A stretch of 64,000 nt of DNA, from NCBI GenBank assembly GCA_963729875.1, contig CAVSPR010000010.1:186001-250000 (forward strand), given 5' to 3'. This stretch comes from DATBSL01 sp963729875. GTDB lineage: Bacteria; Acidobacteriota; Vicinamibacteria; Fen-336. Shown here piece after piece: positions 17,923 through 25,969 of this stretch. Under the pieces are notes generated by a model. It ran no database searches. It saw only the letters and a program-made list of their open reading frames with translations, and was not told the origin of the DNA. Every line of letters begins with the position of its first letter. Position 1 is the stretch's first letter. The translations under genes and the position numbers were made by a program.

Positions 17923-18237
17923 CTACTTCTTCTTCTTCGAGAACAGCGCGTCGAAGGCGGCGCGGGAGCGCGCCTCGTCCGACTGGGCCCCGCCCATCCC
18001 GGGGTTGCTGAGGATCGAGACCTCGCGGAACTCGAAGAACTCGCAGAAGTTCGCCTTCTCCTTCACCGTCTGCCACTCGGCCTGGGGCTCGCGGCACTGG
18101 TTGTTCGCCCCGGGGTCGTGGAGGCGGCAGTTCAGGCAGCACTTCAGGTCGGAGTGGCAGTACGGGCAGCCGGCGGTCCGCTCCACCTTGTCGGTGAAGA
18201 GCTGGAGCTCCCGGCCGCAGTGGTGGCAGACCTTCAT
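17923..18237 (-). CDS. small cysteine-rich zinc-ribbon protein
   Basis: 104 aa. MKVCHHCGRELQLF opens with a CxxC knuckle, followed by GCPYCHSDLKCCLNCRLHD and further single Cys residues (QCRE, FCEFFEF). The pattern suggests two zinc sites. The C-terminus is a short basic tail (FSKKKK). No enzymatic motif is seen. A TAGAGT hexamer ends 7 bases before the ATG with no ribosome binding site, so the transcript may be leaderless. Followed by the membrane protein gene on the same strand. Confidence 0.7.
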   Translation of the reverse strand: MKVCHHCGRELQLFTDKVERTAGCPYCHSDLKCCLNCRLHDPGANNQCREPQAEWQTVKEKANFCEFFEFREVSILSNPGMGGAQSDEARSRAAFDALFSKKKK

Positions 18238-18252
18238 GGCCCGAACTCTAGC

Positions 18253-18339
18253 TCAGGACCTTGATCTCGGGCCAGTCGAGCGCGTAGCCCAACGTGCGTT
18301 GACCTCGTGCTGCGCCCACACCATCGCATGCTGTCTCAT
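18253..18339 (-). CDS. 28-residue ORF coupled to the RHH antitoxin gene, possible toxin remnant
   Basis: ATG overlaps the antitoxin stop (ATGA), the arrangement expected for the toxin gene of a type II pair. The frame gives MRQHAMVWAQHEVNA and then ends after 28 residues. The neighbouring frame ends TLGYALDWPEIKVLS, which looks more protein-like, so a frameshift near 18295 may separate the two. No known toxin is recognisable. It may be a remnant or chance. Confidence 0.3.
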   Translation of the reverse strand: MRQHAMVWAQHEVNARWATRSTGPRSRS

Positions 18340-18581
18340 CGGCGCTCCTGCGCTCGTCTCGTCCAGGACCGGGGCTCCCAGGTCCGCGCTTCCTGGTAGA
18401 CGTCGGCGACCGAGCCGGGCTGCCGCCGATAGGCCTCCGCGGTCGCATCCTCCTCGAGTTGCCAGAGCGCACGCCGGATGGCGTTGCGGATGAACTCCGA
18501 GCGGCGGCGGGAGCGCGCCGGTACCGCCGCCTCGAGCCTCGCCACCAGGTTGTCCTCGAGTTCGATCACGAGTCGCCTCAT
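18336..18581 (-). CDS. ribbon-helix-helix (CopG-like) antitoxin-type protein
   Basis: 81 aa. The N-terminal strand RRLVIELEDNLVARLEAAV is followed by the RHH helix pair RRRSEFIRNAIRRALWQLEE and a C-terminal partner-binding tail (TAEAYRRQPGSVADVYQEA). The tail resembles that of the RHH protein at 29265-29498 (IAEAYRRAYGS), so both belong to one antitoxin subfamily. That other copy has a MazF toxin behind it, while here only a 28-residue ORF follows. GATACT ends 7 bases upstream of the ATG. Confidence 0.75.
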   Translation of the reverse strand: MRRLVIELEDNLVARLEAAVPARSRRRSEFIRNAIRRALWQLEEDATAEAYRRQPGSVADVYQEARTWEPRSWTRRAQERR

Positions 18582-18593
18582 ATGTCCCAGTAT

Positions 18594-19793
18594 CTAGTGC
18601 CCATGGCTCGCATCGGCCCGCAGCGCCCGGCCCCGGGCGAGCGCCAGCGCCAGCGCCACGTAGAGCGCCGCGTCCACCCAGTAGATGCCCCGCAGGGAGA
18701 CGTGGGCGACGAGACCGGCCACCGTGGGCGAGAGGGCGCCTCCGAAGAGGGCGGCGCCGGAGAAGAAGCCGAAGGCGGTCGTGCGCACCGTCTCGGGCAC
18801 CATGAGGCCGCCGATCGTGTAGCACAGGGTCAGCGAGCCGCCGCCGACGAGGCCGAGGAGCACGGCGAGGCCGAGGATCATCTGGTAGCTCGGCACGAGG
18901 GCCATCGGCGCCACCGCCGCCGCGCCCCCGACCAGGGTCAGGAGCAGCAGGCCCCGTGGCGAGCGCGTGCGGCTGAGGCGGCCGAGGTACCAGGCCGACG
19001 CCGCGGCGGCGACCGAGTAGGCCGAGATGAGGACACCGGTCGCCGAGGCGAGGCGCGTGGCGGGCAGCCCGAGCGACGCGAGGTGCAGGGGCAGGATCGG
19101 CGTGAACGAGCGGCCGATGAAGTTCACGAGGAAGAGGACCACGAGGAGGGCGACGACGCCGGGGACGGCCACCACCGCGCCGAAGCCGGGGCTCGCGGCC
19201 GTCGCCTTGCGCTCGGCCCGGCCGCGGTCCTCGTAGAAGACGAGGACGAGCCCGAGGGCGAGGGCGCAGAGCCCGGCGGTGACGAGGAAGGTGCCGCGGA
19301 ATCCGATCGCGTCGGCGAGGAGGCCGCCGGCGAAGGGGCCGACGGCGGCGGAGAGGATCTGGGCGGCCTGGATGAGGCCGACCGCCCGGCCGGTCTCCTC
19401 GCGGGGCGCCTGCGCGGTGGCCATCGCGAGGCCGAGGGGGCCGATGCCGCCGAAGAGGCCGATCCCGATCCTGAGGAGGAGCAGTTGCTCGACCCGGGTC
19501 ACGGCGGCGGAGAGGGCCAGGATCACGACGTAGGCGACGAGCGCCTTCACCGCGATGCCCTTGTGCCCGTGGCGGTCGGCGAGGCGCCCCCACACGGGGG
19601 CGAGCAGCCCCGCCACCAGCGGGGCGACGCCGATGAGGACGCCGGCCCACAGCGCCGCGTGCTCGGGCTCCTCGACCCCCAGCTCGCGCACGAACAGGGG
19701 GAGGAAGGGCAGGACGAAGGCGAAGCCGGTGAAGACGGCGAAGACCATCGCCACCGTCACGAGCTGGTTCCGCCGGGCGACCGCGGGCGTCAC
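18594..19793 (-). CDS. MFS transporter, multidrug-efflux type
   Basis: 399 aa, twelve membrane segments. The loop after helix 2 reads VWGRLADRHGHKGIAVKAL, the classic MFS A motif (GxLaDrxGrkxxl), and helix 5 has a C-motif-like GPFAGGLLADAIGFRG, usual in drug:H+ antiporters. GTG start overlaps the TGA of acpS (GTGA). Ends 12 bases from the divergently unrelated RHH gene start. Exporter function is inferred from the motifs. The link to acpS appears to be only translational coupling. Confidence 0.88.
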   Translation of the reverse strand: MTPAVARRNQLVTVAMVFAVFTGFAFVLPFLPLFVRELGVEEPEHAALWAGVLIGVAPLVAGLLAPVWGRLADRHGHKGIAVKALVAYVVILALSAAVTRVEQLLLLRIGIGLFGGIGPLGLAMATAQAPREETGRAVGLIQAAQILSAAVGPFAGGLLADAIGFRGTFLVTAGLCALALGLVLVFYEDRGRAERKATAASPGFGAVVAVPGVVALLVVLFLVNFIGRSFTPILPLHLASLGLPATRLASATGVLISAYSVAAAASAWYLGRLSRTRSPRGLLLLTLVGGAAAVAPMALVPSYQMILGLAVLLGLVGGGSLTLCYTIGGLMVPETVRTTAFGFFSGAALFGGALSPTVAGLVAHVSLRGIYWVDAALYVALALALARGRALRADASHGH

Positions 19794-20167
19794 GAGAGGA
19801 GCCAGAGCTCGCCGATCGCGAGGGAGCCGCGCACCTCGAGGCGCACGCGGCAGCGGCCGCTCGAGCCCAGCCCCCGCGCCACCTCGGCGGCGCGCCCTTC
19901 GAGGCGGACCGAAGGCCCGGGGGCGGTCGAGACCACGACGTCGCGCCAGCGGACGCCCTGGCTCCAGCCGGTCCCGAGCGCCTTGCTGGCCGCCTCCTTG
20001 CCTGCGACGGCGAGGGCGAGGGCCACCGTGCGCTCCCCAGGGGACGCGGGCAGGGACGCCGCCTCTCCGGGGTCCATGAGCTTGCCCACGAAGCGGTCCC
20101 CGAAGCGCTCGAGGGCTCGCGCCACGCGCGTGGTGTCCACGAGGTCGAGGCCGATGCCGATCACCAT
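19790..20167 (-). CDS. acpS: holo-[acyl-carrier-protein] synthase
   Basis: 125 aa, normal length. VIGIGLDLVDTTRVARALERFG carries the Mg-binding Asp, and AGKEAASKALGTGWSQGVRWRD is the KExxxKA signature of the phosphopantetheinyl transferases. It transfers 4'-phosphopantetheine from CoA to the serine of apo-ACP, in the cytoplasm. One difference from many AcpS proteins is the missing FT-E spacing, since the central helix is Ala-rich. It is the first gene of a coupled pair with the MFS gene, and divergent from the kinase at 20252. Confidence 0.9.
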   Translation of the reverse strand: MVIGIGLDLVDTTRVARALERFGDRFVGKLMDPGEAASLPASPGERTVALALAVAGKEAASKALGTGWSQGVRWRDVVVSTAPGPSVRLEGRAAEVARGLGSSGRCRVRLEVRGSLAIGELWLLS

Positions 20168-20251
20168 GGGGGGGCGCCGCCCGCCACGATAGCACGCGCT
20201 CGTGTGGACCGGCCCGGAGCCGGGGCATAGAATCCCCCTCCCGGGGGAACG

Positions 20252-21850
20252 GTGGAGAAGGCGAAGTCGTTCGGGCCCTTCGAGGTGCGCGGGGAGCTGG
20301 GCCGGGGGGCGGGGGGCATCGTCTACGTGGCCTGGGACGGCGAGCACGGCCGGACCGCCGCGGTGAAGCTCTACACCTCCGCCCCGAGGGACGCGACGGC
20401 GGCGATCGGCCGGCTGCGGCGCGACGCCCAGGCCGCGGGCGCACTCGGGCACCCCAACCTCGCGGCGGTGCTCGGGGTGGGCGAGCACGAGGGGCAGCCC
20501 TGGGTGGCCACGGAGCTCGTGCCTGGGGTGAGCCTCGCCCAGGTCCTGCACAGCCACGCCCCCATGCCCATCGAGCGCGTGCTGGACGCCTGGCGGCAGC
20601 TCTGCGAGGGCCTGGCCCACGCCCACCGGGAGGGCGTCGTCCACCTCGACCTGAAGCCCGCCGACGTCCGCCTCACGCCCGCCGGAGAGGTCAAGGTGGT
20701 GGACTTCGGCTCCTGGCACCTCAAGGCCCTCGAGCGGAGCGGGCCGGGACCGGCCGAGGAGGGCCTCCACTACCGCGCGCCCGAGATCCTGGCGGGGCGG
20801 CGCCCGGACCGCAGGGCCGACGTGTTCTCGGTGGCCACCATCGTCTACGAGCTCGTCTCGTTCCGAAAGGCGTTCCCCGGCGACAACACGACCGACGTCG
20901 TGCGCGGCCTCTCGCGGTGCGAGCCCGATCTCGCCTGCCTGCCCCGCACGCCGTTCAGCCCCGGCTTCGAGCGCGTGCTGGCGGCGAGCCTCGCCCGCGT
21001 GCCCGAGGAGCGGCACGCCTCGTTCGAGGACGTGCACGCCGACCTCGTCCAGCTCGTGCGCGAGGCGGTGCCGCGCCTGCGCAGCGCGGTCGAGGGAGAG
21101 GGGGAGGGGCCCCCCGAGCGCGAGGAGCTGCTCGCGGCGATCACGCGGGCGCGGGCCGAGGACCGTCTGGAGGCGGCGCTCGAAGGCTGCCGCCGGCTGC
21201 TCGAGCTCGACCCCGACGACGAGGCGGCGCGCCGCGCCATGTCGGAGATCGAGTCGGTGCTCCTCGACCGCGAGGTGGACGGCCTCGTGGGGATGGCCCT
21301 GGCCTACGCCGCGGACGGTGAGTTCACGCTCGCCACCGGCATCGCCGAGAAGGTGGAGCGCCTCGCGCCGTGGACCCCGCGCTACCTGCAGCTCCAGGTC
21401 TACCTGGACGAGGAGGGGGCGCGGCGCAAGGCCGACCGCCTGGTGGCGACAGCCCGTGAGCACCTCGCCGCCGGCCGCGACTGGGAGGCCCGCGCCGCCG
21501 CGCAGGACGCGCTCACCGCCATGGGGGGCCACGGGCCGGCGCATCGGCTCCTCGACGAGCTGTCCGGGACGCTCCCGGGGCCGGCCGCGGCCCCGGCTAC
21601 GGACCCGGGTCAGGCAACCGAAGCCCCGCCAGCACCGGAAGCCGTCCCGGCGCCGGCACCGGCACCGGCCCCCTCGCCTCCGGCCGACCCGAAGGTTGCC
21701 GAGGCCGTGGCCCTGAGCGCCGTTGCCCTGCGGCACTTCCTCAAGGACCAGCACGAGGAGGCCCGCCGGACCGTCGAGCGGGCCCTGGCCCTCGATCCCG
21801 CCAACCGCCGGGCCTTGGAGCTCCAGAAGATCTTGCGCGTCCTGGGTTGA
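20252..21850 (+). CDS. Ser/Thr protein kinase-like protein with TPR-like C-terminal region
   Basis: 532 aa, GTG start. The kinase domain spans residues 8-270. Glycine loop GRGAGG (17-22), Lys39 in AAVKLY, catalytic loop HLDLKPADV (131-139), DFG 151-153 and YRAPE. In the loop, Arg of HRD is Leu132 and the Mg-binding Asn is Asp138, so activity may be weak or altered. Residues 285-430 are helical and TPR-like. An Ala/Pro-rich linker (about 440-480) leads to a final TPR motif (AVALRHFLKDQHEEARRTVERAL). No membrane segment is visible. Followed closely by the secreted coiled-coil protein gene, which has its own -10. Confidence 0.85.
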   Translation: MEKAKSFGPFEVRGELGRGAGGIVYVAWDGEHGRTAAVKLYTSAPRDATAAIGRLRRDAQAAGALGHPNLAAVLGVGEHEGQPWVATELVPGVSLAQVLHSHAPMPIERVLDAWRQLCEGLAHAHREGVVHLDLKPADVRLTPAGEVKVVDFGSWHLKALERSGPGPAEEGLHYRAPEILAGRRPDRRADVFSVATIVYELVSFRKAFPGDNTTDVVRGLSRCEPDLACLPRTPFSPGFERVLAASLARVPEERHASFEDVHADLVQLVREAVPRLRSAVEGEGEGPPEREELLAAITRARAEDRLEAALEGCRRLLELDPDDEAARRAMSEIESVLLDREVDGLVGMALAYAADGEFTLATGIAEKVERLAPWTPRYLQLQVYLDEEGARRKADRLVATAREHLAAGRDWEARAAAQDALTAMGGHGPAHRLLDELSGTLPGPAAAPATDPGQATEAPPAPEAVPAPAPAPAPSPPADPKVAEAVALSAVALRHFLKDQHEEARRTVERALALDPANRRALELQKILRVLG

Positions 21851-21860
21851 GTTCCGCCCT

Positions 21861-21866
21861 TATAAT
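21861..21866 (+). promoter_or_regulatory. TATAAT -10 element
   Basis: A perfect TATAAT in the 42-base gap after the kinase stop, 26 bases before the ATG of the coiled-coil protein. A convincing -35 is not visible. Predicted transcript start is about 7 bases downstream, leaving room for the AAGGAGG site. Confidence 0.5.
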
Positions 21867-21892
21867 CGTGGGAGGTTCGTAAGGAGGTCACG

Positions 21893-22432
21893 ATGAGGGT
21901 TCTCCACACTGCGGCGCTGGCCGCGGCTGCGCTGGTGCTGGCCTCGGTCGCGTCCGCCCAGGGTCTCGGCGACGTCGCGGCCAAGGAGAAGCAGAAGAGG
22001 AAGGCCGAGCCGGCGAAGCCGGCCAAGGTCTACACGGAGAGCGATATCGGCCCATCGATGACCCCGGCCACGCCGGACCTCCCGGCGACGGCGGCCCAGG
22101 CGGCCGCCGGAGCCCCCGCGGAGGGCCAGCCCGCGGCCGAGGGGGCCGCTCCCGCCGGAACCACGGAGCAGGCCAAGGCCGAGGAGGAGGCGCGGGCGAA
22201 GGCCGAGGCGGACTGGAGGAAGCGGCTCGACCAGGCCCGCAAGGAAGAGGCCGTCTACAGGGAAGCGATCGACAAGATACAGCTGGAGCTGAACGACATC
22301 AGCGGAGGGCTGTACAACCCGGGCCGGGCCTCCAAGATCGCCTACCTGGACGAGGTCAAGCAGAAGCTCGCCGAGACCCAGGGCCGGGTCGCCACGCTCG
22401 AGGAAGAGGGCCGGCGCAACAACTACCGCTGA
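21893..22432 (+). CDS. secreted coiled-coil protein of unknown function
   Basis: 179 aa. Signal peptide to about residue 22 (ASVASAQ), then a basic stretch (KEKQKRKAEPAKPAK), an Ala/Pro/Gly-rich unstructured middle, and a C-terminal helical, charged region from residue 100 (EQAKAEEEARAKAEADWRKR ... KIQLELNDISGGLYNPG ... LAETQGRVATLEEE) with heptad character. AAGGAGG lies 6 bases before the ATG. I recognise no family. Such periplasmic coiled-coil proteins are common beside envelope genes in Acidobacteriota. The 3' end overlaps the convergent M1 peptidase gene by 10 bases. Confidence 0.75.
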   Translation: MRVLHTAALAAAALVLASVASAQGLGDVAAKEKQKRKAEPAKPAKVYTESDIGPSMTPATPDLPATAAQAAAGAPAEGQPAAEGAAPAGTTEQAKAEEEARAKAEADWRKRLDQARKEEAVYREAIDKIQLELNDISGGLYNPGRASKIAYLDEVKQKLAETQGRVATLEEEGRRNNYR

Positions 22433-25044
22433 CTCGCACCGACCCGCCCGATCCGCGCGAGCAGTCCCCGGTTCTCGTTCAACGTGACGCGCCGCGGCGC
22501 CCAGGCGGTGTCGATCGTCCAGGAGCCGCCGGTCGGCTCGATCACCACGGGAAGCACCGCGCGTCCCTCCCGCGCCGTCGCCGCGATCTCCAGCGGCAGG
22601 GGCCCGGGCACCCCCTGCGCCCGCACCTCCACGGTGGTGCGGAATCCCGTCGCGCTCCTCTCGGTGCGGGACGAGAACAGCAGGACCGGCAGGCCGGTGT
22701 CGTAGATCCAGCTTTCGAAGTAGGGGCGCAGGTCGCGCCCGCTCGCCTCCTCGAGCGCCGCGCGGAGGTCCTCCGTCCCGGCCTTGGCGTAGCGGAAGCG
22801 CTTCAGGAAGGCGCGCGCCCCGGCGAAGAACGCCTCGTCGCCGAGCAGGCCCCGCAGCATGTGCAGGACCCAGGCGCCCTTGTCGTACACGACGGCGCGG
22901 AACACCCTCGGGTCGTTCTTCAGGCGACCGAGGCGCTGGCCGAGGTGGATGGGGCCGGCCGAGTCGGAGCGGGCCGCCCAGCGGGCCATCCGGTCCATCA
23001 TGCTCCGGAAGGCCTCCTCCCCGAGGTGGTCGCGCACCCAAAGGGCGGCGGAGTACTGCGCCCAGGCCTCGGAGAGCCAGCGCTCGCGGTAGTTCGCGGG
23101 CGCCGTGCCCTGGCCCCACCACTGGTGGGCCGCCTCGTGGGCCATGAAGAACCCGGGCAGGTCGCTGAAATTGGCGGGATCGTCGGGGAGGCCGCGCGCC
23201 CGGAGGACCGGCGGACGGACCTGCAGGTAGAGAAGGCCGGGAGGGCTGTGGCCGGCCGGCGTGTCCCCCTCGGCGACCACAAAGCCCAGCACCGGGAAGG
23301 GTGACGGCCCGAACCTCTGCGCGTAGAAGACCATCATCTCCTGGACGGTCTGCATCAGGCCCGCGGCCTCCCCGCGGTAGCGAGGGCCCGCGTAACCCCG
23401 CACCGCCTGCCCGCCCTCCTGCCGAAGGCCCACGTCGGACAGGCGGCCCACGACGGCGGTGATGAACTTGCCGGGCTGATCGATACGGTACTCCGAACGC
23501 GTGCGCCCGCCCTCGGTGCGGCTCGAAACGAGCTCCCCGCCGGTGACCGCGAGCCAGCCCGCGGGAGTGTCGAATCCCATCCGGCCGGTGGCGAAGTCCT
23601 CGTCTGCCGGCCGCGGGTACCACGCGGTCCGGTTCGAGTAGATGAGCGGGGGCTTGTCCACGAACAGGTCGTCCGTGAGGTCCATGTCGGGGCGCCCCAC
23701 CACCTGGACGAGCTCCTGGTCCACGGGGGCGGGGTCGTGGCGGCCGGCGTAGCGGGTGGTGATCGTGAACGGCTCCTCCCTCTGGGAGAGCGGGCCGAGG
23801 GAGACGACCAGGCTGCCCTGGTCGCGCACGCGGAAGAAGAGCAGGCTGCCGCTCTCCGGCGAGGTGACCGACGCCACGCGGAAGTCGTCGTGCAGCCGCA
23901 GGCGCAGGGTCGAGACGGGGTAGAGGAGCCTGATCCGCATCGTGTGCGTGGCGCGCACCTCGAACTGCTCGGGATCGAAGCGGGCGGTGAGGTCGTTCTC
24001 GAGGACGTCGAAGCCGCGCTGGTCGTCCTCGCTGTAGCGGGCGAGGCGGCCCTTCGAGGGGTACGTGCAGACCTGCAGGCCCCGCTCGCGGTCGAACAGG
24101 TTCACGTCCTCGACGTCGCCGGAGGCGACCGCGAGAGTGAGCACACGCTTCCGCCCCCACGGGAAGTCCACGACCGCGTCGCCGAGGCTGGGCATCAGCC
24201 ACCAGGGAGAGCGGGGGAGGGCCGCGTCGATGAGGAAGCTGTGCTGCCCCCGGTCGCCGAAGATCCGCTCCGCCTCCGCGCGGCGCGGCCCGGGGTCCGG
24301 GTCCGGCTCCAGCCGGTCGGTGCCGAGCGCGCGGTGGAAGTCGGCGGGGTGCAGGCGCACGAAGGCCCAGCCGACCTCGCGGTCGATCGCCGTCTCGCCC
24401 GAGAACAGCCGCAGCTGCTCGCGCTCGGCCTTCGGCGTGGGGGAGAAGCGGACGCGGCCGCGGCCCACGAAGGCGAGGGCGGTCGGTCCCAGCTCCTCGG
24501 GGGGGGAGAACAGCGTCCCCTCATCCATGCGCAACTCGAAGTCCTCGAGCCGCAGCGACACCCCCCGCACGCGCCAGGCCGGGCCGCCGAGCGAGAGGTG
24601 CACCAGGCCGTCGATCTGGCCCGCGTCCTGCCGCGCCACGATCACCCACCGCTCCGCCCGCTTCTCGACCTTCAAGCGCCAGTAGGAGACCCGGGCCCGC
24701 GGCTCGTTCGCCGCGAACACCTGGATCTCGGCGTCGAAGCGGGTCGCGCCCTCCGGCGGGGCCGGCCGGCTGAGGAAGCTGATGGCGGTCTCGTCGGAGG
24801 CGAACGTGCTGCGGATCGTCTCCTCCTCGGAGGCCCTCTGCTCCGGGGCGGCGAACTCCCACAGCGCCATCCAGCCCGCGAGGTCGCGGGCCTGCCAGGC
24901 GGCCTCGAGCCGGGCCAGGAGGGCGGCCGCGTCGGCGTCCGGCGCGGCCGGCCGGGCGCTTCCGGCCGGCAGGAGCGCGAGGAGCAGCGCCCAGGCGAGA
25001 GCGGCTCTCGCGGGACGTCGGGGGCGACGGTCGAGGATGCTCAT
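22423..25044 (-). CDS. M1-family zinc metallopeptidase, exported
   Basis: 873 aa. Signal peptide to about residue 35 (ARPA). The M1 catalytic unit is HEAAH (about residue 636) followed 18 residues later by E in RWLSEAWAQYSAALW, which is the gluzincin HExxH-x18-E pattern, with MAHEAAHQWWGQ typical of the family. The usual GAMEN exopeptidase motif is not seen before it; the region there reads VVAEGDTPAGHSPPG, so it may not act as a classic aminopeptidase. The first 550 residues are beta-rich. The start at 25044 precedes the best signal peptide; an in-frame ATG lies 19 codons upstream. Divergent from ccdA. Confidence 0.85.
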   Translation of the reverse strand: MSILDRRPRRPARAALAWALLLALLPAGSARPAAPDADAAALLARLEAAWQARDLAGWMALWEFAAPEQRASEEETIRSTFASDETAISFLSRPAPPEGATRFDAEIQVFAANEPRARVSYWRLKVEKRAERWVIVARQDAGQIDGLVHLSLGGPAWRVRGVSLRLEDFELRMDEGTLFSPPEELGPTALAFVGRGRVRFSPTPKAEREQLRLFSGETAIDREVGWAFVRLHPADFHRALGTDRLEPDPDPGPRRAEAERIFGDRGQHSFLIDAALPRSPWWLMPSLGDAVVDFPWGRKRVLTLAVASGDVEDVNLFDRERGLQVCTYPSKGRLARYSEDDQRGFDVLENDLTARFDPEQFEVRATHTMRIRLLYPVSTLRLRLHDDFRVASVTSPESGSLLFFRVRDQGSLVVSLGPLSQREEPFTITTRYAGRHDPAPVDQELVQVVGRPDMDLTDDLFVDKPPLIYSNRTAWYPRPADEDFATGRMGFDTPAGWLAVTGGELVSSRTEGGRTRSEYRIDQPGKFITAVVGRLSDVGLRQEGGQAVRGYAGPRYRGEAAGLMQTVQEMMVFYAQRFGPSPFPVLGFVVAEGDTPAGHSPPGLLYLQVRPPVLRARGLPDDPANFSDLPGFFMAHEAAHQWWGQGTAPANYRERWLSEAWAQYSAALWVRDHLGEEAFRSMMDRMARWAARSDSAGPIHLGQRLGRLKNDPRVFRAVVYDKGAWVLHMLRGLLGDEAFFAGARAFLKRFRYAKAGTEDLRAALEEASGRDLRPYFESWIYDTGLPVLLFSSRTERSATGFRTTVEVRAQGVPGPLPLEIAATAREGRAVLPVVIEPTGGSWTIDTAWAPRRVTLNENRGLLARIGRVGASQR

Positions 25045-25112
25045 GGTGGGGCTTCCGGAGGCCGTCCCCCAAGTAGACCACAGGCCCCCGGGGCGTACCA
25101 CGGCGGGCCTCT

Positions 25113-25118
25113 TATAAT
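25113..25118 (+). promoter_or_regulatory. TATAAT -10 element for the ccdA operon
   Basis: Perfect TATAAT 36 bases before the ccdA ATG, between the divergent M1 and ccdA genes. No good -35 at 16-18 bases. GAGAGG before the ATG supplies the ribosome binding site. Confidence 0.5.
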
Positions 25119-25154
25119 GAGCGCTACGGTCTTCGCCCCCGAGAGGTTCCCCTG

Positions 25155-25892
25155 ATGACTTCCTCCGTCTCCCTCGCCGCCGCCTTCCTGGCCGGCCTCG
25201 TCTCGTTCATCTCGCCCTGCGTCCTGCCGATCGTGCCCGGCTACTTGTCCTTCATCAGCGGCGTGAACGTCGCGCAGTTCAAGGAGGGGGGCGCTCCCCG
25301 CGACCTCGTCCGGCGGGTCGTCCTCACGAGCCTGGCCTTCGTGCTGGGCTTCTCGACGGTCTTCATCGCCCTCGGGGCCGCGGCCACCCTGGTCGGCTCG
25401 CTGCTGCAGGAGCACAAGCGCACCCTCGGCATGATCGGCGGGGTGATCATCATCGTCCTGGGCCTGCACACGGCCGGCCTGTTCAAGATCTCGTGGCTGC
25501 TCTCCGAGAAGCGGGCCACCGTGCAGACCCGGCCCCTCGGCCTCGTCGGGGCCTACGTGGTCGGCCTCGCCTTCGCCTTCGGCTGGACCCCCTGCATCGG
25601 GCCGATCCTCGGGGCCATCCTCCTCTACGCCTCGCAGCAGGAGACGGTGACGCAGGGCGTCGTGCTCCTCTCCGCCTACTCGGCCGGCCTCGGGATCCCG
25701 TTCCTCCTCTCCGCCCTGGCCGTCAACTGGTTCTTCAAGGCCTCCGGCGGCCTGCGCCGGTCGATGCGCGCGGTCGAGGTCGTCTCCGGCGTGCTGCTGA
25801 TCGGCGTGGGCCTCCTGCTCGTCACCGACCGGCTGACCCTCATCGCCCAGTGGTTCACGAAGATGTTCCCGGGGCTGGCCACGATCGGGTAG
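25155..25892 (+). CDS. ccdA: cytochrome c biogenesis protein CcdA (DsbD transmembrane family)
   Basis: 245 aa with six membrane segments. The two redox-active cysteines sit in FISPCVLP (Cys22) and WTPCIGP (Cys147), each next to a proline as in all CcdA/DsbD-beta proteins. The protein passes electrons from cytoplasmic thioredoxin across the membrane to periplasmic thioredoxin-like partners. The gene downstream encodes such a partner, a TlpA-like lipoprotein. The last G of its TAG stop is the first base of a 26-base inverted repeat. Confidence 0.92.
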   Translation: MTSSVSLAAAFLAGLVSFISPCVLPIVPGYLSFISGVNVAQFKEGGAPRDLVRRVVLTSLAFVLGFSTVFIALGAAATLVGSLLQEHKRTLGMIGGVIIIVLGLHTAGLFKISWLLSEKRATVQTRPLGLVGAYVVGLAFAFGWTPCIGPILGAILLYASQQETVTQGVVLLSAYSAGLGIPFLLSALAVNWFFKASGGLRRSMRAVEVVSGVLLIGVGLLLVTDRLTLIAQWFTKMFPGLATIG

Positions 25893-25951
25893 GGGTCAGG
25901 TCTTGAATTGTGACCTCGGGGAGCGGAGGTCACAATTCAAGACCTGACCCC
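25892..25951. repeat. perfect 26-bp inverted repeat between ccdA and tlpA
   Basis: Left arm 25892-25917 begins GGGGTCAGGTCTTGAATTG; the right arm 25926-25951 is its exact reverse complement; loop GGGGAGCG. The inner 23 bases recur as a half-element at 12874. Palindromic, dispersed, unrelated to coding and placed directly on a stop codon, it has the character of a REP/BIME-type element moved by a RAYT-like transposase. No transposase is in the window. The hairpin may attenuate read-through from ccdA. Confidence 0.85.
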
Positions 25952-25957
25952 CGTTGG

Positions 25958-25963
25958 TATACT
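25958..25963 (+). promoter_or_regulatory. -10 element TATACT, leaderless-type
   Basis: TATACT ends exactly 6 bases before the ATG of the TlpA-like gene, which lacks any ribosome binding site. The predicted transcript would begin at or next to the start codon. It follows directly on the inverted repeat. Confidence 0.6.
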
Positions 25964-25969
25964 AGTCGG

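Noticed and set aside
18295..18345. MazF-like toxin after the RHH gene at 18336
   Set aside because: The short ORF lacks the RGEIW and RPVLV motifs of MazF; only the coupled start supports a toxin position.
25117..25155. 12-codon ORF starting in the TATAAT before ccdA and ending on its ATG
   Set aside because: No sign of a regulatory leader peptide (no run of one codon type, no attenuator hairpin); likely chance.
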